Assembly: GCA_007132315.1 (NCBI GenBank)
Contig: SLOW01000198.1
Span: 1-24,692, forward strand
DNA length: 24,692 nucleotides
Direction: 5' to 3'
From: Opitutales bacterium
Lineage (GTDB): Bacteria; Verrucomicrobiota; Verrucomicrobiia; Opitutales; T3Sed10-336
The position numbers and the translations under genes are program-made. This document shows positions 7,997 to 16,238 of this stretch, piece by piece (position 1 is the first letter of the stretch; the number at the start of each line of letters is the position of its first letter). Under the pieces are notes generated by a model, which searched no databases, was not told the origin of the DNA, and saw only the letters and a list, made by a program, of their open reading frames with translations.

Positions 7997-9400
7997 ATGA
8001 ACCGGGTGTACATCAAGACCTACGGGTGCCAGATGAACGAACGCGACTCCGAGGCGGTCGCCTCGCAACTGGTCGCGCGTGGTTACCGCATGGTCGCCCG
8101 GGAGGACGAAGCGGATATTGTGCTCCTCAATACGTGTAGCGTGCGCGACCAGGCCGAACAGAAAGCCATTGGGAAGATGGGGTACCTGGCGCGGCGCAAA
8201 AGGAGGGACCCGCATTTCGTCATCGGTTTCATGGGTTGCATGGCGCAGAACCGAGGGGCCGAACTGCTGGAGCGATTGCCGGATGTGGACCTGATCGTCG
8301 GCACCCAGCGTTTTCATCACGTCCCCGATTACCTCGATTCGCTCACCGCGCCGCGCGTCGAGGGCGCCCCGGTTCCGTCGTCGATCGTCGATACCGAGGA
8401 CGAGGCCGGTTCCCAGAACACCATCCGCGAGCATTTGCCGGATCGGAAACGGGTTTCGGCCTTCGTGTCGATTATGCAGGGCTGTAATATGGCCTGCACG
8501 TTTTGTATCGTGCCCCGCACCCGGGGGCGGGAGCGGGGGCGGCCGATCGAGGAGATCGTGCGCGAGGTCGAGGGGTTGGCCGCTCAGGGCACCCGCGAGG
8601 TCACTTTGCTCGGCCAGATCGTCACCAGCTACGGCCGGGGCGAGATTCCGGCGAAGGACGGGAAGAGCCCGTTCGTCCAGCTTCTGGAACGGATCAACGC
8701 GATCGACGGGATCGAGCGTATCCGCTTCACATCGCCGCATCCCCGCGGTTTCAACGCCGATCTGGTGGCGGCCTATCGCGATCTCCCCAAGCTCTGCGAA
8801 TACGTGCACCTGCCGCTGCAGTCGGGGTCGGACCGGATGCTCCGGAGCATGAACCGCCCGTATTCAATCGGGAAATACCTGGAAATCGTAGCAAGCCTCC
8901 GCGACAGTGTGCCCAATATGTATTTTTCGACCGACATCATCGTGGGATTTCCCGGCGAGACCGAAGAGGACTTCCGCGCAACCCGGGAGGTCTTCGAGGA
9001 GGTCGGCTTTGATATGGCTTATATTTTCAAATACAGCAAGCGTTCCGGCACGCCGGCGGAAACGATGGACGACCAGGTACCCGCCGCCGTGAAAGAGGCG
9101 CGCAACCAGGAATTGCTTTCGCTGCTGCACGGCCAGTCCGAGAGCCGCAACCGGAGCCTGCTCGGAACCTTCCAAGAGGTGCTGGTCGAGGGGCGGGCGC
9201 GCAAGGGCGATCATTTCACCGGCCGCACCCGGGGCAACCGGATGACGCACTTCGACGCCGGCGAACGCCTGGTCGGACAATTGGCGCCGGTGCGGATCGA
9301 GCGGGCCACGGCCAGCTCGCTCTACGGTTCCCTGGTGTTGTCGGGGGTCGAGTCGAAACGCGAGGCGGCGTTGGCCGGCGCGCCGGGCTCTCACTGTTAA
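7997..9400 (+). CDS. miaB: tRNA-2-methylthio-N6-dimethylallyladenosine synthase
   Basis: This 467-aa radical-SAM methylthiotransferase adds the 2-methylthio group to N6-isopentenyladenosine at position 37 of tRNAs reading UNN codons. The N-terminal UPF0004 domain supplies auxiliary 4Fe-4S cysteines Cys11 (TYGCQMN), Cys47 (NTCSVR) and Cys81 (GCMAQ). The radical-SAM motif CxxxCxxC is Cys163-Cys167-Cys170 (GCNMACTFC). The last 70 or so residues form a TRAM RNA-binding domain (VLVEGRARKGDHFTGRTRGN). The frame is open further upstream to a GTG at 7856, but ATG 7997 gives the canonical MNRVYIKTYGCQMNERDSE start, so I use it. No Shine-Dalgarno sequence is visible. The next gene begins 5 bp after the stop, which suggests one transcript. 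Tail details separate it from MtaB and RimO, and MiaB is the best call. Confidence 0.94.
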   Translation: MNRVYIKTYGCQMNERDSEAVASQLVARGYRMVAREDEADIVLLNTCSVRDQAEQKAIGKMGYLARRKRRDPHFVIGFMGCMAQNRGAELLERLPDVDLIVGTQRFHHVPDYLDSLTAPRVEGAPVPSSIVDTEDEAGSQNTIREHLPDRKRVSAFVSIMQGCNMACTFCIVPRTRGRERGRPIEEIVREVEGLAAQGTREVTLLGQIVTSYGRGEIPAKDGKSPFVQLLERINAIDGIERIRFTSPHPRGFNADLVAAYRDLPKLCEYVHLPLQSGSDRMLRSMNRPYSIGKYLEIVASLRDSVPNMYFSTDIIVGFPGETEEDFRATREVFEEVGFDMAYIFKYSKRSGTPAETMDDQVPAAVKEARNQELLSLLHGQSESRNRSLLGTFQEVLVEGRARKGDHFTGRTRGNRMTHFDAGERLVGQLAPVRIERATASSLYGSLVLSGVESKREAALAGAPGSHC

Positions 9401-9405
9401 CCGGG

Positions 9406-9942
9406 ATGGACTTGTTTATCGCGACTTTGTTGACCGGTCTTGTCCTCCTCGGGGCGGGGTTCCTGCTGATCTGGAACGGCCACGCGGTGGGCGCGATGGC
9501 TCGCCGCTTTCCGCGTTCGAGCCGCGCGGGTCTGGTTGGGATGAGCGTCGCCACAGTGTGGTTTCTCTACCTGGTCACGCAACTGGGCGATGCCGATTTC
9601 GGGGCCTTCAGCCGGGAACTGTTTTTCGCGTTCGGAGCCCTGGCGGTGCTCTCCTTCTTTTACGTGCGGGAGTTTCTCGCCGTGCGCAGCTTTTGCATTG
9701 TGTACCTCCTCGCCGCGGCGGTGCTCCTCAGCGCCGCCTGGATGCAGGAACCGGCCAGCCGGCTTTTCCTGGTTTCGCTGGTTTATATCGGCATCGTGCT
9801 GGCCCTTTATCTGGCGGTCGTGCCGTATCGCCTGCGCGATTTTCTGGACTGGCTCTTCGCGCGCGACGTCCGGCCCCGCATCCTCGGCGGTCTGTTCCTC
9901 GCTTATGGAACGCTCCTTAACGTGATTGCAATCAACTATTGA
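9406..9942 (+). CDS. Six-helix membrane protein of unknown function
   Basis: I do not recognise a family for this 178-aa protein. It is strongly hydrophobic, with six likely transmembrane segments at about residues 3-23, 43-61, 70-88, 95-112, 119-140 and 158-176, joined by short basic loops such as ARRFPRSSR and RDVRPR. The only notable motif is a conserved-looking YRLRDFLDWLFAR segment before the last helix. No signal peptide or catalytic motif is visible. The start is ATG at 9406, 5 bp after miaB, and the stop lies 9 bp before the gmk start, so it is almost certainly translated as part of a miaB-gmk operon. That spacing and good coding composition support a real gene. Confidence 0.75.
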   Translation: MDLFIATLLTGLVLLGAGFLLIWNGHAVGAMARRFPRSSRAGLVGMSVATVWFLYLVTQLGDADFGAFSRELFFAFGALAVLSFFYVREFLAVRSFCIVYLLAAAVLLSAAWMQEPASRLFLVSLVYIGIVLALYLAVVPYRLRDFLDWLFARDVRPRILGGLFLAYGTLLNVIAINY

Positions 9943-9951
9943 GGCACCCCG

Positions 9952-10590
9952 GTGAATCCGCCCGCAGAGAATCCGGCCTTGCTCCTGATCGTTTCCGGCC
10001 CCGCCGGAAGCGGCAAGACGACCTTGTGCGATCGTCTGCTCGCGGAAATGCCCCGGCTGAAACGCATTGTGACGGCCACCTCCCGCGAGCCCCGGGAGGG
10101 AGAGATGGACGGGGAGGACTATTATTTTTTCGATCGCGAGGAATTCGAGCGCCGGATCGAGGCGGGAGAGTTCTTCGAGTGGGCCCGCGTGCACGACCGG
10201 CTCTACGGTTGCCTCAAGTCCGAGGTGTACGGCAAGCTCGAACGCGACTTCGATCTGATTTTGAACATCGACGTTCAGGGGGCCGCCACCTTCCGCCGCC
10301 AACTGGCGGAGGACACGAGGTTGCGCGACCGGTTTGTCTCGGTTTTTGTCACGCCCGACTCACTGGATGAAATCCGGGCGCGCCTGCGCGATCGGGGCCA
10401 GAATTCGGCCGAAGAGATCGAACGCCGCCTCGCCAACGCCGAAGGCGAAATCGATCAGTGGGTGCATTACGATTACCGCATCGTCAGCCGCGATCGTGAA
10501 AGTGATTTCCTGGCCATCAGCAGCATCTACCGCGCGGAAAAGTTGCGCAACCGCCGAAAGATTCTCGAAAGCGCCGCCAGCCGGCGCTGA
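9952..10590 (+). CDS. gmk: Guanylate kinase
   Basis: This 212-aa P-loop enzyme phosphorylates GMP to GDP with ATP in the cytoplasm. The Walker A motif is GPAGSGKT at residues 16-23. The GMP-binding segment TSREPREGEMDGEDYYF matches the family TRxPRxGExxGxDYxF pattern, followed by FERRIEAGEFFEWARVH and the Walker-B-like LILNIDVQGA. The lid region and C-terminal RLANAEGEID are also typical. It starts at GTG 9952, 9 bp after the upstream stop; no ATG alternative precedes the P-loop. Length is normal (about 205 aa). Ala18 and the second Gly replace the commoner GPSGAGKS, a conservative change. It is the last gene of the miaB run and converges on the MFS gene with a 34-bp gap. Confidence 0.93.
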   Translation: MNPPAENPALLLIVSGPAGSGKTTLCDRLLAEMPRLKRIVTATSREPREGEMDGEDYYFFDREEFERRIEAGEFFEWARVHDRLYGCLKSEVYGKLERDFDLILNIDVQGAATFRRQLAEDTRLRDRFVSVFVTPDSLDEIRARLRDRGQNSAEEIERRLANAEGEIDQWVHYDYRIVSRDRESDFLAISSIYRAEKLRNRRKILESAASRR

Positions 10591-10624
10591 GTCGTCGCGG
10601 CCGGTTCGGACTCGGTGAATCCGG

Positions 10625-11815
10625 TCAAAAGCTGTTGCGAACCCGGCCGAGGCCGACAATGGAGATGCCGATGAGGAAGGCCGCGACCCAGGCGACGGCC
10701 GGGGCCGGGTAGGCGGCGATGAGGTAGAATCCGAGGAATGGGGCCAGGACGCCGCGGATTCCCGTGGTGAAGGTGTGGACGCTCATGTAGTCGGCCGCTC
10801 TGCCCTCCGGGGCCAGTTTCGTAACCCAGAGGTTCCAGGCGATGTTGCCGCCCGCCGCCCCCACGCCGAAGATGGCGGAGGCGATTCCGAGCGCGATCAG
10901 GCTTTGGAAATTGAAGAACAGGAGGATGGCGATCAGGAAGCAGCTGTTGAGGGCGGTCCGGATGATGACGAAATTGAGGCGGTCGAAGAGGTATCCCCAG
11001 AGGTGGGTGGTGAGCAGCCGGGCCACCGATGGAATGACGGCGGTCATCAGGGCTATCTGGGCGTTGGTGGCTTCGATGCCGAAGCGGGGCTGGGCCATGT
11101 ATTCGACGCGGAGCGGCAGGGTCATAAGATTGCCGATACCCATGAGCATCCAGATAAAAAGCATCCAGCCGAACACCTTGTCCTTCCAGGCGAGACTCAG
11201 GTTGGCGAAGGGGTTGCGGGTATGCTGACTGGAGAGCGGGGTGGAAGGCATGCGCACCACCGCCCAGGCCGAGACCAGGCAGGCGACGGCCAGTGTCAGC
11301 ATGATGAAGCGGTAGTGGTCCAGGTTGGCATCGAGCACCTTGCCCCCGGCGTAGGCGAACAGCGCCGAGGCCAGCACGGCGAGAAAGATGCTGTTGGACA
11401 GGAGGGAGCCCCGGCGCCGGGAGGCGTAGTTGTCGGAATAGATATGCACCATGAACGGCACCTGCTGGTGCATCAGCAGGTAGCCGAGGACGGTTGTGAT
11501 GACAAAGACGTAAAGGTTTCCCGTCCAGGCCGACACCAGCAAAGCCAGGCAGGCCAGGACCAGGAAGAACCCGGCGGCCCTGGCGGCGGGAGAACGCAGG
11601 CGCGAGACGGCGTACAGGCTGACCGGTGTCAGGAGCAACCCGTAGGGGCCGGCTCCCGCCAGGAGGGCTTTCATGGCGGGCGAGGCGTCGAAGACCCGGA
11701 CCGCGATCAGAATCACAAACGTCTGGATCCCCGCCTCGAGTACGCCCTGGCAACTGCCCCGTACCAGATCGTAGCGGAATGTGATCCGGGACCGTTGTTC
11801 CGCGTCGTTCGCCAT
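10625..11815 (-). CDS. Major facilitator superfamily (MFS) transporter
   Basis: This 396-aa polytopic membrane protein has about ten to twelve hydrophobic helices in two halves with a central loop (residues about 185-210, SSQHTRNPFANLSLAWKDK), the usual MFS layout. Loop motifs include YASRRRGSLLSN after helix 4 and WGYLFDRLNF in the second half, both of the MFS loop-2 type. The substrate cannot be read from the sequence. It lies 46 bp downstream of nadA on the same strand, so co-transcription is possible, but I see no reason to link it to NAD precursors beyond position. The start is ATG at 11815; gmk converges from the other side. Confidence 0.85.
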   Translation of the reverse strand: MANDAEQRSRITFRYDLVRGSCQGVLEAGIQTFVILIAVRVFDASPAMKALLAGAGPYGLLLTPVSLYAVSRLRSPAARAAGFFLVLACLALLVSAWTGNLYVFVITTVLGYLLMHQQVPFMVHIYSDNYASRRRGSLLSNSIFLAVLASALFAYAGGKVLDANLDHYRFIMLTLAVACLVSAWAVVRMPSTPLSSQHTRNPFANLSLAWKDKVFGWMLFIWMLMGIGNLMTLPLRVEYMAQPRFGIEATNAQIALMTAVIPSVARLLTTHLWGYLFDRLNFVIIRTALNSCFLIAILLFFNFQSLIALGIASAIFGVGAAGGNIAWNLWVTKLAPEGRAADYMSVHTFTTGIRGVLAPFLGFYLIAAYPAPAVAWVAAFLIGISIVGLGRVRNSF

Positions 11816-11861
11816 ACACCGAGCAAATGCCCGATGGGTGGTGGTGGGAAGGAAAAAGGCG

Positions 11862-12845
11862 TTACCGGCTCCAGTCGAGCATGCGTTTGATCGGCTGATA
11901 GGCGGCGCGGCGGATTTCCTCGGGCATCACGATTTCCGGCTGGAGGTTTTCCAGGGCGTCGCGCGCTTTGTCGATGGTGTTCATTTTCATGAACCGGCAC
12001 TCGTTGCAGGCGCAGTTTTCGGTGGGGCCGGCGACGAATGTTTTCTCGGGCACTTCGCGGTGGAGGCGATGGAGCATGCCGGCTTCGGTGATGACGATGA
12101 ACGTGTCGGCCGGGTGGGTGCGGGCGAAGCCGACCATTTTTTCCGTGCTGCACACCTCGTCCGCCAGATCCCGCACCGCTTCCGTGCATTCCGGGTGGGC
12201 GACCACCGGGGCGCCCGGGTATTTTTCCTTCAGTTGTTCCAGGGCGCGCACCGTGAAGAGGATGTGTACGTAGCAACTCCCCGGCCACAGACGCATTTCC
12301 CGTCCGGTTCGCGAGGCGACCCATTGGCCGAGGTTCTGGTCCGGAACAAACAGAATCGGACGGTCTTCCGGGATGTTTTCGACGATTTTCACGGCGTTGC
12401 CACTGGTGCAGATCACGTCGCTCAGGGCCTTCACGCCGGCGGAGCAGTTGATATAGGCCACGACGTACACGTCGGGATGTTTCTCCTTGTAGGCCGCCAG
12501 CTGCTCGGGCGGGCAGGAGTCGGAAAGGGAACAACCCGCTTCCATATCGGGCAGGAGGACCGTCTTGTTCGGATTCACGATTTTCGCCGTTTCCGCCATG
12601 AAGTGGACGCCACAGAAAAGAATCACGTCCGCCTCCGCCTCGGCCGCTTTGTAGGCGAGCCCGAGGGAATCCCCGACAAAATCGGCGACCCGCTGGATTT
12701 CCCCGACCTGGTAGTTGTGGGCGAGGATGATCGCGTTGCGCTGTTTTTTCAGCTCCAGGATGTTCTCCTGAACCGGGCTCAGCGGCTCCGGTTCGCCCCG
12801 GGCGGGGGCGAAGACGACTGGTTCGTAATCAAGCAATTCAGGCAT
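11862..12845 (-). CDS. nadA: Quinolinate synthase
   Basis: This 327-aa enzyme condenses iminoaspartate with dihydroxyacetone phosphate to give quinolinate for de novo NAD synthesis. It carries one 4Fe-4S cluster. The likely ligands are Cys105 (MEAGCSLSDSC), Cys220 (AHPEC) and Cys283 in the CxCxxC motif ending CACNECRFMKMNT. Other family blocks are AHNYQVGEIQRVADFVGDS near the N-terminus, a first-domain active-site region CGVHFMAETAK, and a C-terminal MNTIDKARDAL. Length is typical. The nadB and nadC genes that complete the pathway are not in the window. The start is ATG at 12845. A promoter-like pair upstream would leave only about 8 nt of leader, and no Shine-Dalgarno sequence is seen. Confidence 0.95.
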   Translation of the reverse strand: MPELLDYEPVVFAPARGEPEPLSPVQENILELKKQRNAIILAHNYQVGEIQRVADFVGDSLGLAYKAAEAEADVILFCGVHFMAETAKIVNPNKTVLLPDMEAGCSLSDSCPPEQLAAYKEKHPDVYVVAYINCSAGVKALSDVICTSGNAVKIVENIPEDRPILFVPDQNLGQWVASRTGREMRLWPGSCYVHILFTVRALEQLKEKYPGAPVVAHPECTEAVRDLADEVCSTEKMVGFARTHPADTFIVITEAGMLHRLHREVPEKTFVAGPTENCACNECRFMKMNTIDKARDALENLQPEIVMPEEIRRAAYQPIKRMLDWSR

Positions 12846-12859
12846 GGTTTGGTTTTATC

Positions 12860-12887
12860 AAGATAAAGGGAAATCGCGACGGATCAA
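12860..12887 (-). promoter_or_regulatory. Candidate promoter for nadA
   Basis: On the minus strand TTGATC (12887-12882) and TATCTT (12865-12860) are separated by 16 bp within the 66-bp gap between the TPR gene and nadA. The predicted transcript would start about 8 bases before the ATG, close to leaderless. Matches are moderate (4-5 of 6 each). Confidence 0.3.
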
Positions 12888-12911
12888 GCGGGCGGGTAAC
12901 CCGGGGCGATT

Positions 12912-13277
12912 TCACGGTTCCGGCTTCAGGGCGGCGGCCAGCTTCCGGAATTCCGGAAGGTGCCTCAGGCTTTCCATGTCGGGATCCCTCAGGAGCCATT
13001 CGCGATCGTTGTAGCCGCGGTTGATCGCCTCGCGCAGTTTCCGCAGGGCTTCGCGCTGCCGGTTTTTCAGCGCCAGACTGCACGCCAGGTTGTAGTGGGC
13101 GTACGGGTTTTCCGGTTCGAGGCGGACGAGCTTGCGGTCCATCTTCAACCCGTCGTCGATTCGCCCCTGACGGGTGTAGAGGCCGCCGAGAACTTCGACC
13201 ACCTCCGCGTAATCCGGACACCGTCGCAACACTCTTTCAAAAAATTCGATCTCGAAGGTTGCCTTCTCTCTCTCCAT
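12912..13277 (-). CDS. Small TPR protein downstream of fur
   Basis: This 121-aa protein is built of tetratricopeptide-type helices: AEVVEVLGGLYTRQGRIDDG, then PENPYAHYNLACSLALKNRQ, then an Ala/Leu-rich pair ending DPDMESLRHLPEFRKLAAAL. It has no signal peptide or membrane helix, so it is probably a cytoplasmic protein-binding adaptor. Its partner is unknown. The frame is open upstream into fur to 13658, but family-like sequence begins only at the ATG at 13277 (MEREKATFEI), 7 bp after the fur stop, so this is the likely start. The tight spacing implies co-transcription with fur. Confidence 0.75.
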   Translation of the reverse strand: MEREKATFEIEFFERVLRRCPDYAEVVEVLGGLYTRQGRIDDGLKMDRKLVRLEPENPYAHYNLACSLALKNRQREALRKLREAINRGYNDREWLLRDPDMESLRHLPEFRKLAAALKPEP

Positions 13278-13284
13278 CCGGTCT

Positions 13285-13785
13285 TCAGGTGTGGTTCTTG
13301 CAGGCGCCGGTGGTGCGGTACTGCGTGCATTGCGCGCTGATTTGCAGCCTTTGGGAAACGGGTTTGAGGCCGAATTTGGACGAAACGGTGCTGCCGTACC
13401 ATTCCAGAAACGGCGCGTCGATTTCGAAGATCTTGTCGCAGTCGAGGCACAGCACCTGGGCCTGTTCGTTGCCTTTCTCGGGGTTGGCGAGATAGAATTT
13501 GAAATCCTTGCCGACATCGATTTCGCGGACCAGACCGCTCTCGGTGAGGATGGGCAACGTTCGGTAAACCGTGGCCCGCGAGACGGAACTGTCGATGGCC
13601 CGGGCGCGATCGAGGAGTTCTTCGGCGGTAAAGTGGTCGTCGATCTGGAATGCGGCATCGAAGATGGCCAGGCGCTGGTTGGTCACCCGAAGGCCCTGCT
13701 CCGTCAGGAAGGCGCGAAACCGCTCTCTGCACTCGTCGATCTTCACCACACGAGGTTCATTCAGCCGCAAGCCGGTGTCAATCAA
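13285..13785 (-). CDS. Fur-family transcriptional regulator with altered metal site
   Basis: This 166-aa protein has a winged-helix DNA-binding domain (QGLRVTNQRLAIFDAAF, then SRATVYRTLPILTESGLV with the Fur recognition-helix ATVYR) and a C-terminal dimerisation domain. Structural-zinc cysteines are present as CLDC (Cys113, Cys116) and Cys153 with Cys162, although the second pair is spaced CX8C, not the usual CX4C or CX2C. The histidine cluster that binds the regulatory metal in Fur (HHHDH before the CLDC) is replaced by NEQAQ (106-110), and the His125 equivalent is Phe138. His51 is kept. Metal response may therefore be lost or different. The annotated start is TTG at 13785; GTG codons at 13749 or 13746 would give a more standard length. 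It is divergent from priA and is followed 7 bp later by the TPR gene. Confidence 0.85.
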   Translation of the reverse strand: MIDTGLRLNEPRVVKIDECRERFRAFLTEQGLRVTNQRLAIFDAAFQIDDHFTAEELLDRARAIDSSVSRATVYRTLPILTESGLVREIDVGKDFKFYLANPEKGNEQAQVLCLDCDKIFEIDAPFLEWYGSTVSSKFGLKPVSQRLQISAQCTQYRTTGACKNHT

Positions 13786-13794
13786 GCTTATCGC

Positions 13795-13830
13795 CGGGAA
13801 TCCGCCGGGGTTGCCTCCGGCGGGATCCCG
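13795..13830. repeat. Strong hairpin in the fur-priA divergent region
   Basis: CGGGAATCCGCCGG (13795-13808) pairs with CCGGCGGGATCCCG (13817-13830) at 12 of 14 positions around an 8-nt loop. On the minus strand it ends 9 bp before the TTG start of fur, so in the fur mRNA it would lie at the ribosome-binding region if that start is used. It could be a regulatory hairpin or a repeat unit. Confidence 0.4.
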
Positions 13831-13937
13831 AACCCGGCGAAGCGGCGAGCGGTTTCCGGGAGGCCGCCAACAGACACGTTTCTCGCTTTTTTCTTCAGTT
13901 CGATGCGCCGCCCGTCAAGCTGGCGTGAGTTTCGTCC

Positions 13938-16190
13938 ATGTCCGCGGAAAATCCATCCATTGTCCGAGTTCTGCCCTTCGCCGGTTTCGAGAAGGAGCTG
14001 GACTATCGCGTGTCGCCGCACCTGGCCGGGACGGTCCGGGTCGGGGCGCTCGTGCGCGTCCCGCTGCGCAACCGCTCGGTGGCCGGTGTGGTGGTGGCGA
14101 TCACGGGGACCAGCGGCATGGCGCCGGGGCGCCTGAAGCTGGTGACCGAGTTGGTTCAGGAGGAGCCGGTCCTTACCGCCGAGCTGGTTTCCCTGGCGCT
14201 GTGGATGCGCGATTACTACGCCGCTTCGGCTGAATCGGTGTTGGAGACCATGATTCCCGCTCCGGTGCGCCGGGGTATGAAAAGCAAGCGGGAAACCTAC
14301 TTGGAGGCGGCCGATTCGGTGTCGGAGGCCGACTTGCAGGCGCTCCGTAGCAGGGCTCCGAAACAGGCCGCCCTGTACGCGTTCGTGGCGCAACAGTCGC
14401 GTCCCCGGGAAAAATCGCTGGTTCTCAAACGCGTCGGGGCGGGCACGTCCAGTTGCCGGGCCCTGGTGGCCCGGGGGTGGTTGCGCGAGGAGTTTCGGCA
14501 GTTCGATCGCGAGGCCTACCGCGACGATCTTTCGAGCGGCGAGACCGTTTCACAGGCGGCGCCCGAACTCAATCCGGAACAGGCCGACGCGACCGGGGCG
14601 ATGCTGGCGTCCCTGGAAAAACGCCGCTTTCAGGTTCACCTGCTGCAAGGGGTCACCGGTTCCGGCAAGACCGAGGTGTACATTAAAGTTCTGCGAGAGG
14701 CGCTGGCCCGAGGTGGCGGAGCAATTTTCCTGGTTCCCGAGGTCGCGCTCGCGCCCCAGACGGTCGGACGCCTGCGGGCGCGGTTGGAGGAGGAGAGTGG
14801 TGTGAAGACGGTCGTTTGGCACAGTCATTTGTCGGAAGGCGAACGCTTCGACGCCTGGAACGCGGTGGTGACCGGAGCGGCGAGACTGGTGGTGGGGGCG
14901 CGTTCCGCGGTGTTCGCTCCGGTGCCGGACCTGCGCATGATCGTGGTGGACGAGGAGCACGAACCCGCCTACAAGCAGGAAGAGGTTCCCCGCTACCACG
15001 GGCGCGATGTCGCGGTGTACCGCGCCTGGCTCAACGGCGCGCTCTGTGTGCTCGGCTCGGCCACACCGTCAATGGAGTCGCTGCGCAACGCGGCCGAAGG
15101 CAAGTACGCGGTCAATCGTCTCCTCAAACGGGTGGACGACCGGCGCCTGCCGATGATTCACGTGGTCGATATGTGCCGGGAGATCCATAGCAAACGGGGG
15201 GCTCTCGGGCTGTCGCGTCCGATGGTGGACAAGCTGATCGACCGCTTCGAAAGGAAGGAGCAGAGCATTCTGTTCATCAATCGCCGCGGTTTCTCCAGCA
15301 GTGTGCTGTGTCCGGAGTGCGGCCATGTGCACGAGTGCGAGCACTGCAGTATCACGCTGACCTATCACCGCAGCGACGAGACCGTGAAGTGTCACCTGTG
15401 CGGGCACGAGCGTGCCGCTCCCCGGCAATGTCCTTCCTGCGGCTCGGGGAAAATCCGCTGGAAGGGGTTCGGCACCCAGCGTGTCGAGGAAGCGGTTCGC
15501 AGCGTTCTGCCCAAGGCGCGCATCGCGCGCATGGATACGGACGCAATGGGGAAGAAAAACCGGTTTCGCGAGATCCTGAGCGATTTCCGCCGCGGCCGGC
15601 TCGATATTCTGGTGGGCACGCAAATGATCGCCAAAGGACTCGATTTTCCCAACGTGACGCTCGTCGGCCTGGTGGACGCCGACCTGTCCCTGCACATACC
15701 GGATTTCCGGGCCAACGAACGGACGTTCCAGTTGCTGGTCCAGGTCAGCGGCCGCGCCGGCCGGGGTGACCGGGCGGGGGAGGTGGTGGTGCAGACGTTC
15801 ACCCCGCACGCCGGTACCATCCACTACGCGCGGCGGGAGGATTTCGACGGATTTATCGAGGAGGAGATGGAGGCCCGGCGCTCCTTCCAGTATCCGCCTT
15901 TCCGCCATCTGATCCACCATTTGTTTCACGGGGCCAATCCCGAAAAACTCGCGTTTTACACCGAGCAGTGGGCCCGTCTGCTCGAGACCGAGCTCGCCGG
16001 CGAGGCCGAAATTCGCGGGCCCTGTCCGGCGCCGCTGGAAAAGGTGAAGGACCGCTACCGTTACCAAGTCTGGTATTTCACTCGCAACGTCTCCCGGTTG
16101 GTGCCGAAAATCCAGGCCCTCCGGCGCGAATTCCCCTGGCCCGACGATCTCGTCCAGGTATTGGATGTCGATGCGGTCAACCTAACCTAG
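13938..16190 (+). CDS. priA: Primosomal replication-restart helicase PriA
   Basis: This 750-aa superfamily 2 helicase recognises stalled forks and reloads the replisome. The N-terminal DNA-binding region (residues 1-200, including the AGTVRVGALVRVPLRNRSVAGVV fold) precedes helicase lobe 1, with Walker A GVTGSGKT at 238-245, the DEEH box at 338-341 and LGSATPSMES. Eight zinc-binding cysteines interrupt lobe 2 (Cys458/461, 467/470, 485/488, 498/501). Motifs V and VI follow (GTQMIAKGLDFPNV and QVSGRAGRGDRAGEV). All key residues are present and the length is typical. The start is ATG at 13938, which gives the expected N-terminus. It is divergent from fur; a 48-bp gap separates it from the phosphatase gene. 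Confidence 0.96.
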   Translation: MSAENPSIVRVLPFAGFEKELDYRVSPHLAGTVRVGALVRVPLRNRSVAGVVVAITGTSGMAPGRLKLVTELVQEEPVLTAELVSLALWMRDYYAASAESVLETMIPAPVRRGMKSKRETYLEAADSVSEADLQALRSRAPKQAALYAFVAQQSRPREKSLVLKRVGAGTSSCRALVARGWLREEFRQFDREAYRDDLSSGETVSQAAPELNPEQADATGAMLASLEKRRFQVHLLQGVTGSGKTEVYIKVLREALARGGGAIFLVPEVALAPQTVGRLRARLEEESGVKTVVWHSHLSEGERFDAWNAVVTGAARLVVGARSAVFAPVPDLRMIVVDEEHEPAYKQEEVPRYHGRDVAVYRAWLNGALCVLGSATPSMESLRNAAEGKYAVNRLLKRVDDRRLPMIHVVDMCREIHSKRGALGLSRPMVDKLIDRFERKEQSILFINRRGFSSSVLCPECGHVHECEHCSITLTYHRSDETVKCHLCGHERAAPRQCPSCGSGKIRWKGFGTQRVEEAVRSVLPKARIARMDTDAMGKKNRFREILSDFRRGRLDILVGTQMIAKGLDFPNVTLVGLVDADLSLHIPDFRANERTFQLLVQVSGRAGRGDRAGEVVVQTFTPHAGTIHYARREDFDGFIEEEMEARRSFQYPPFRHLIHHLFHGANPEKLAFYTEQWARLLETELAGEAEIRGPCPAPLEKVKDRYRYQVWYFTRNVSRLVPKIQALRREFPWPDDLVQVLDVDAVNLT

Positions 16191-16238
16191 CAGGGAAATC
16201 GGCTTTCCAACCCCGCGGGCATCGGTTAGCTTCGTCAC

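Noticed and set aside
10775..12866. Two long plus-strand frames (371 and 361 codons) opposite the MFS and nadA genes
   Set aside because: Sense strands encode a clear MFS transporter and quinolinate synthase; the antisense products are His/Gly/Glu-rich with no motif.
13788..14393. 201-codon minus-strand frame across the priA start and fur-priA gap
   Set aside because: Its tail (RRIELKKKARNVSVGG...) looks protein-like, but most of it is antisense to the PriA N-terminal domain, and I see no start or family to support it.
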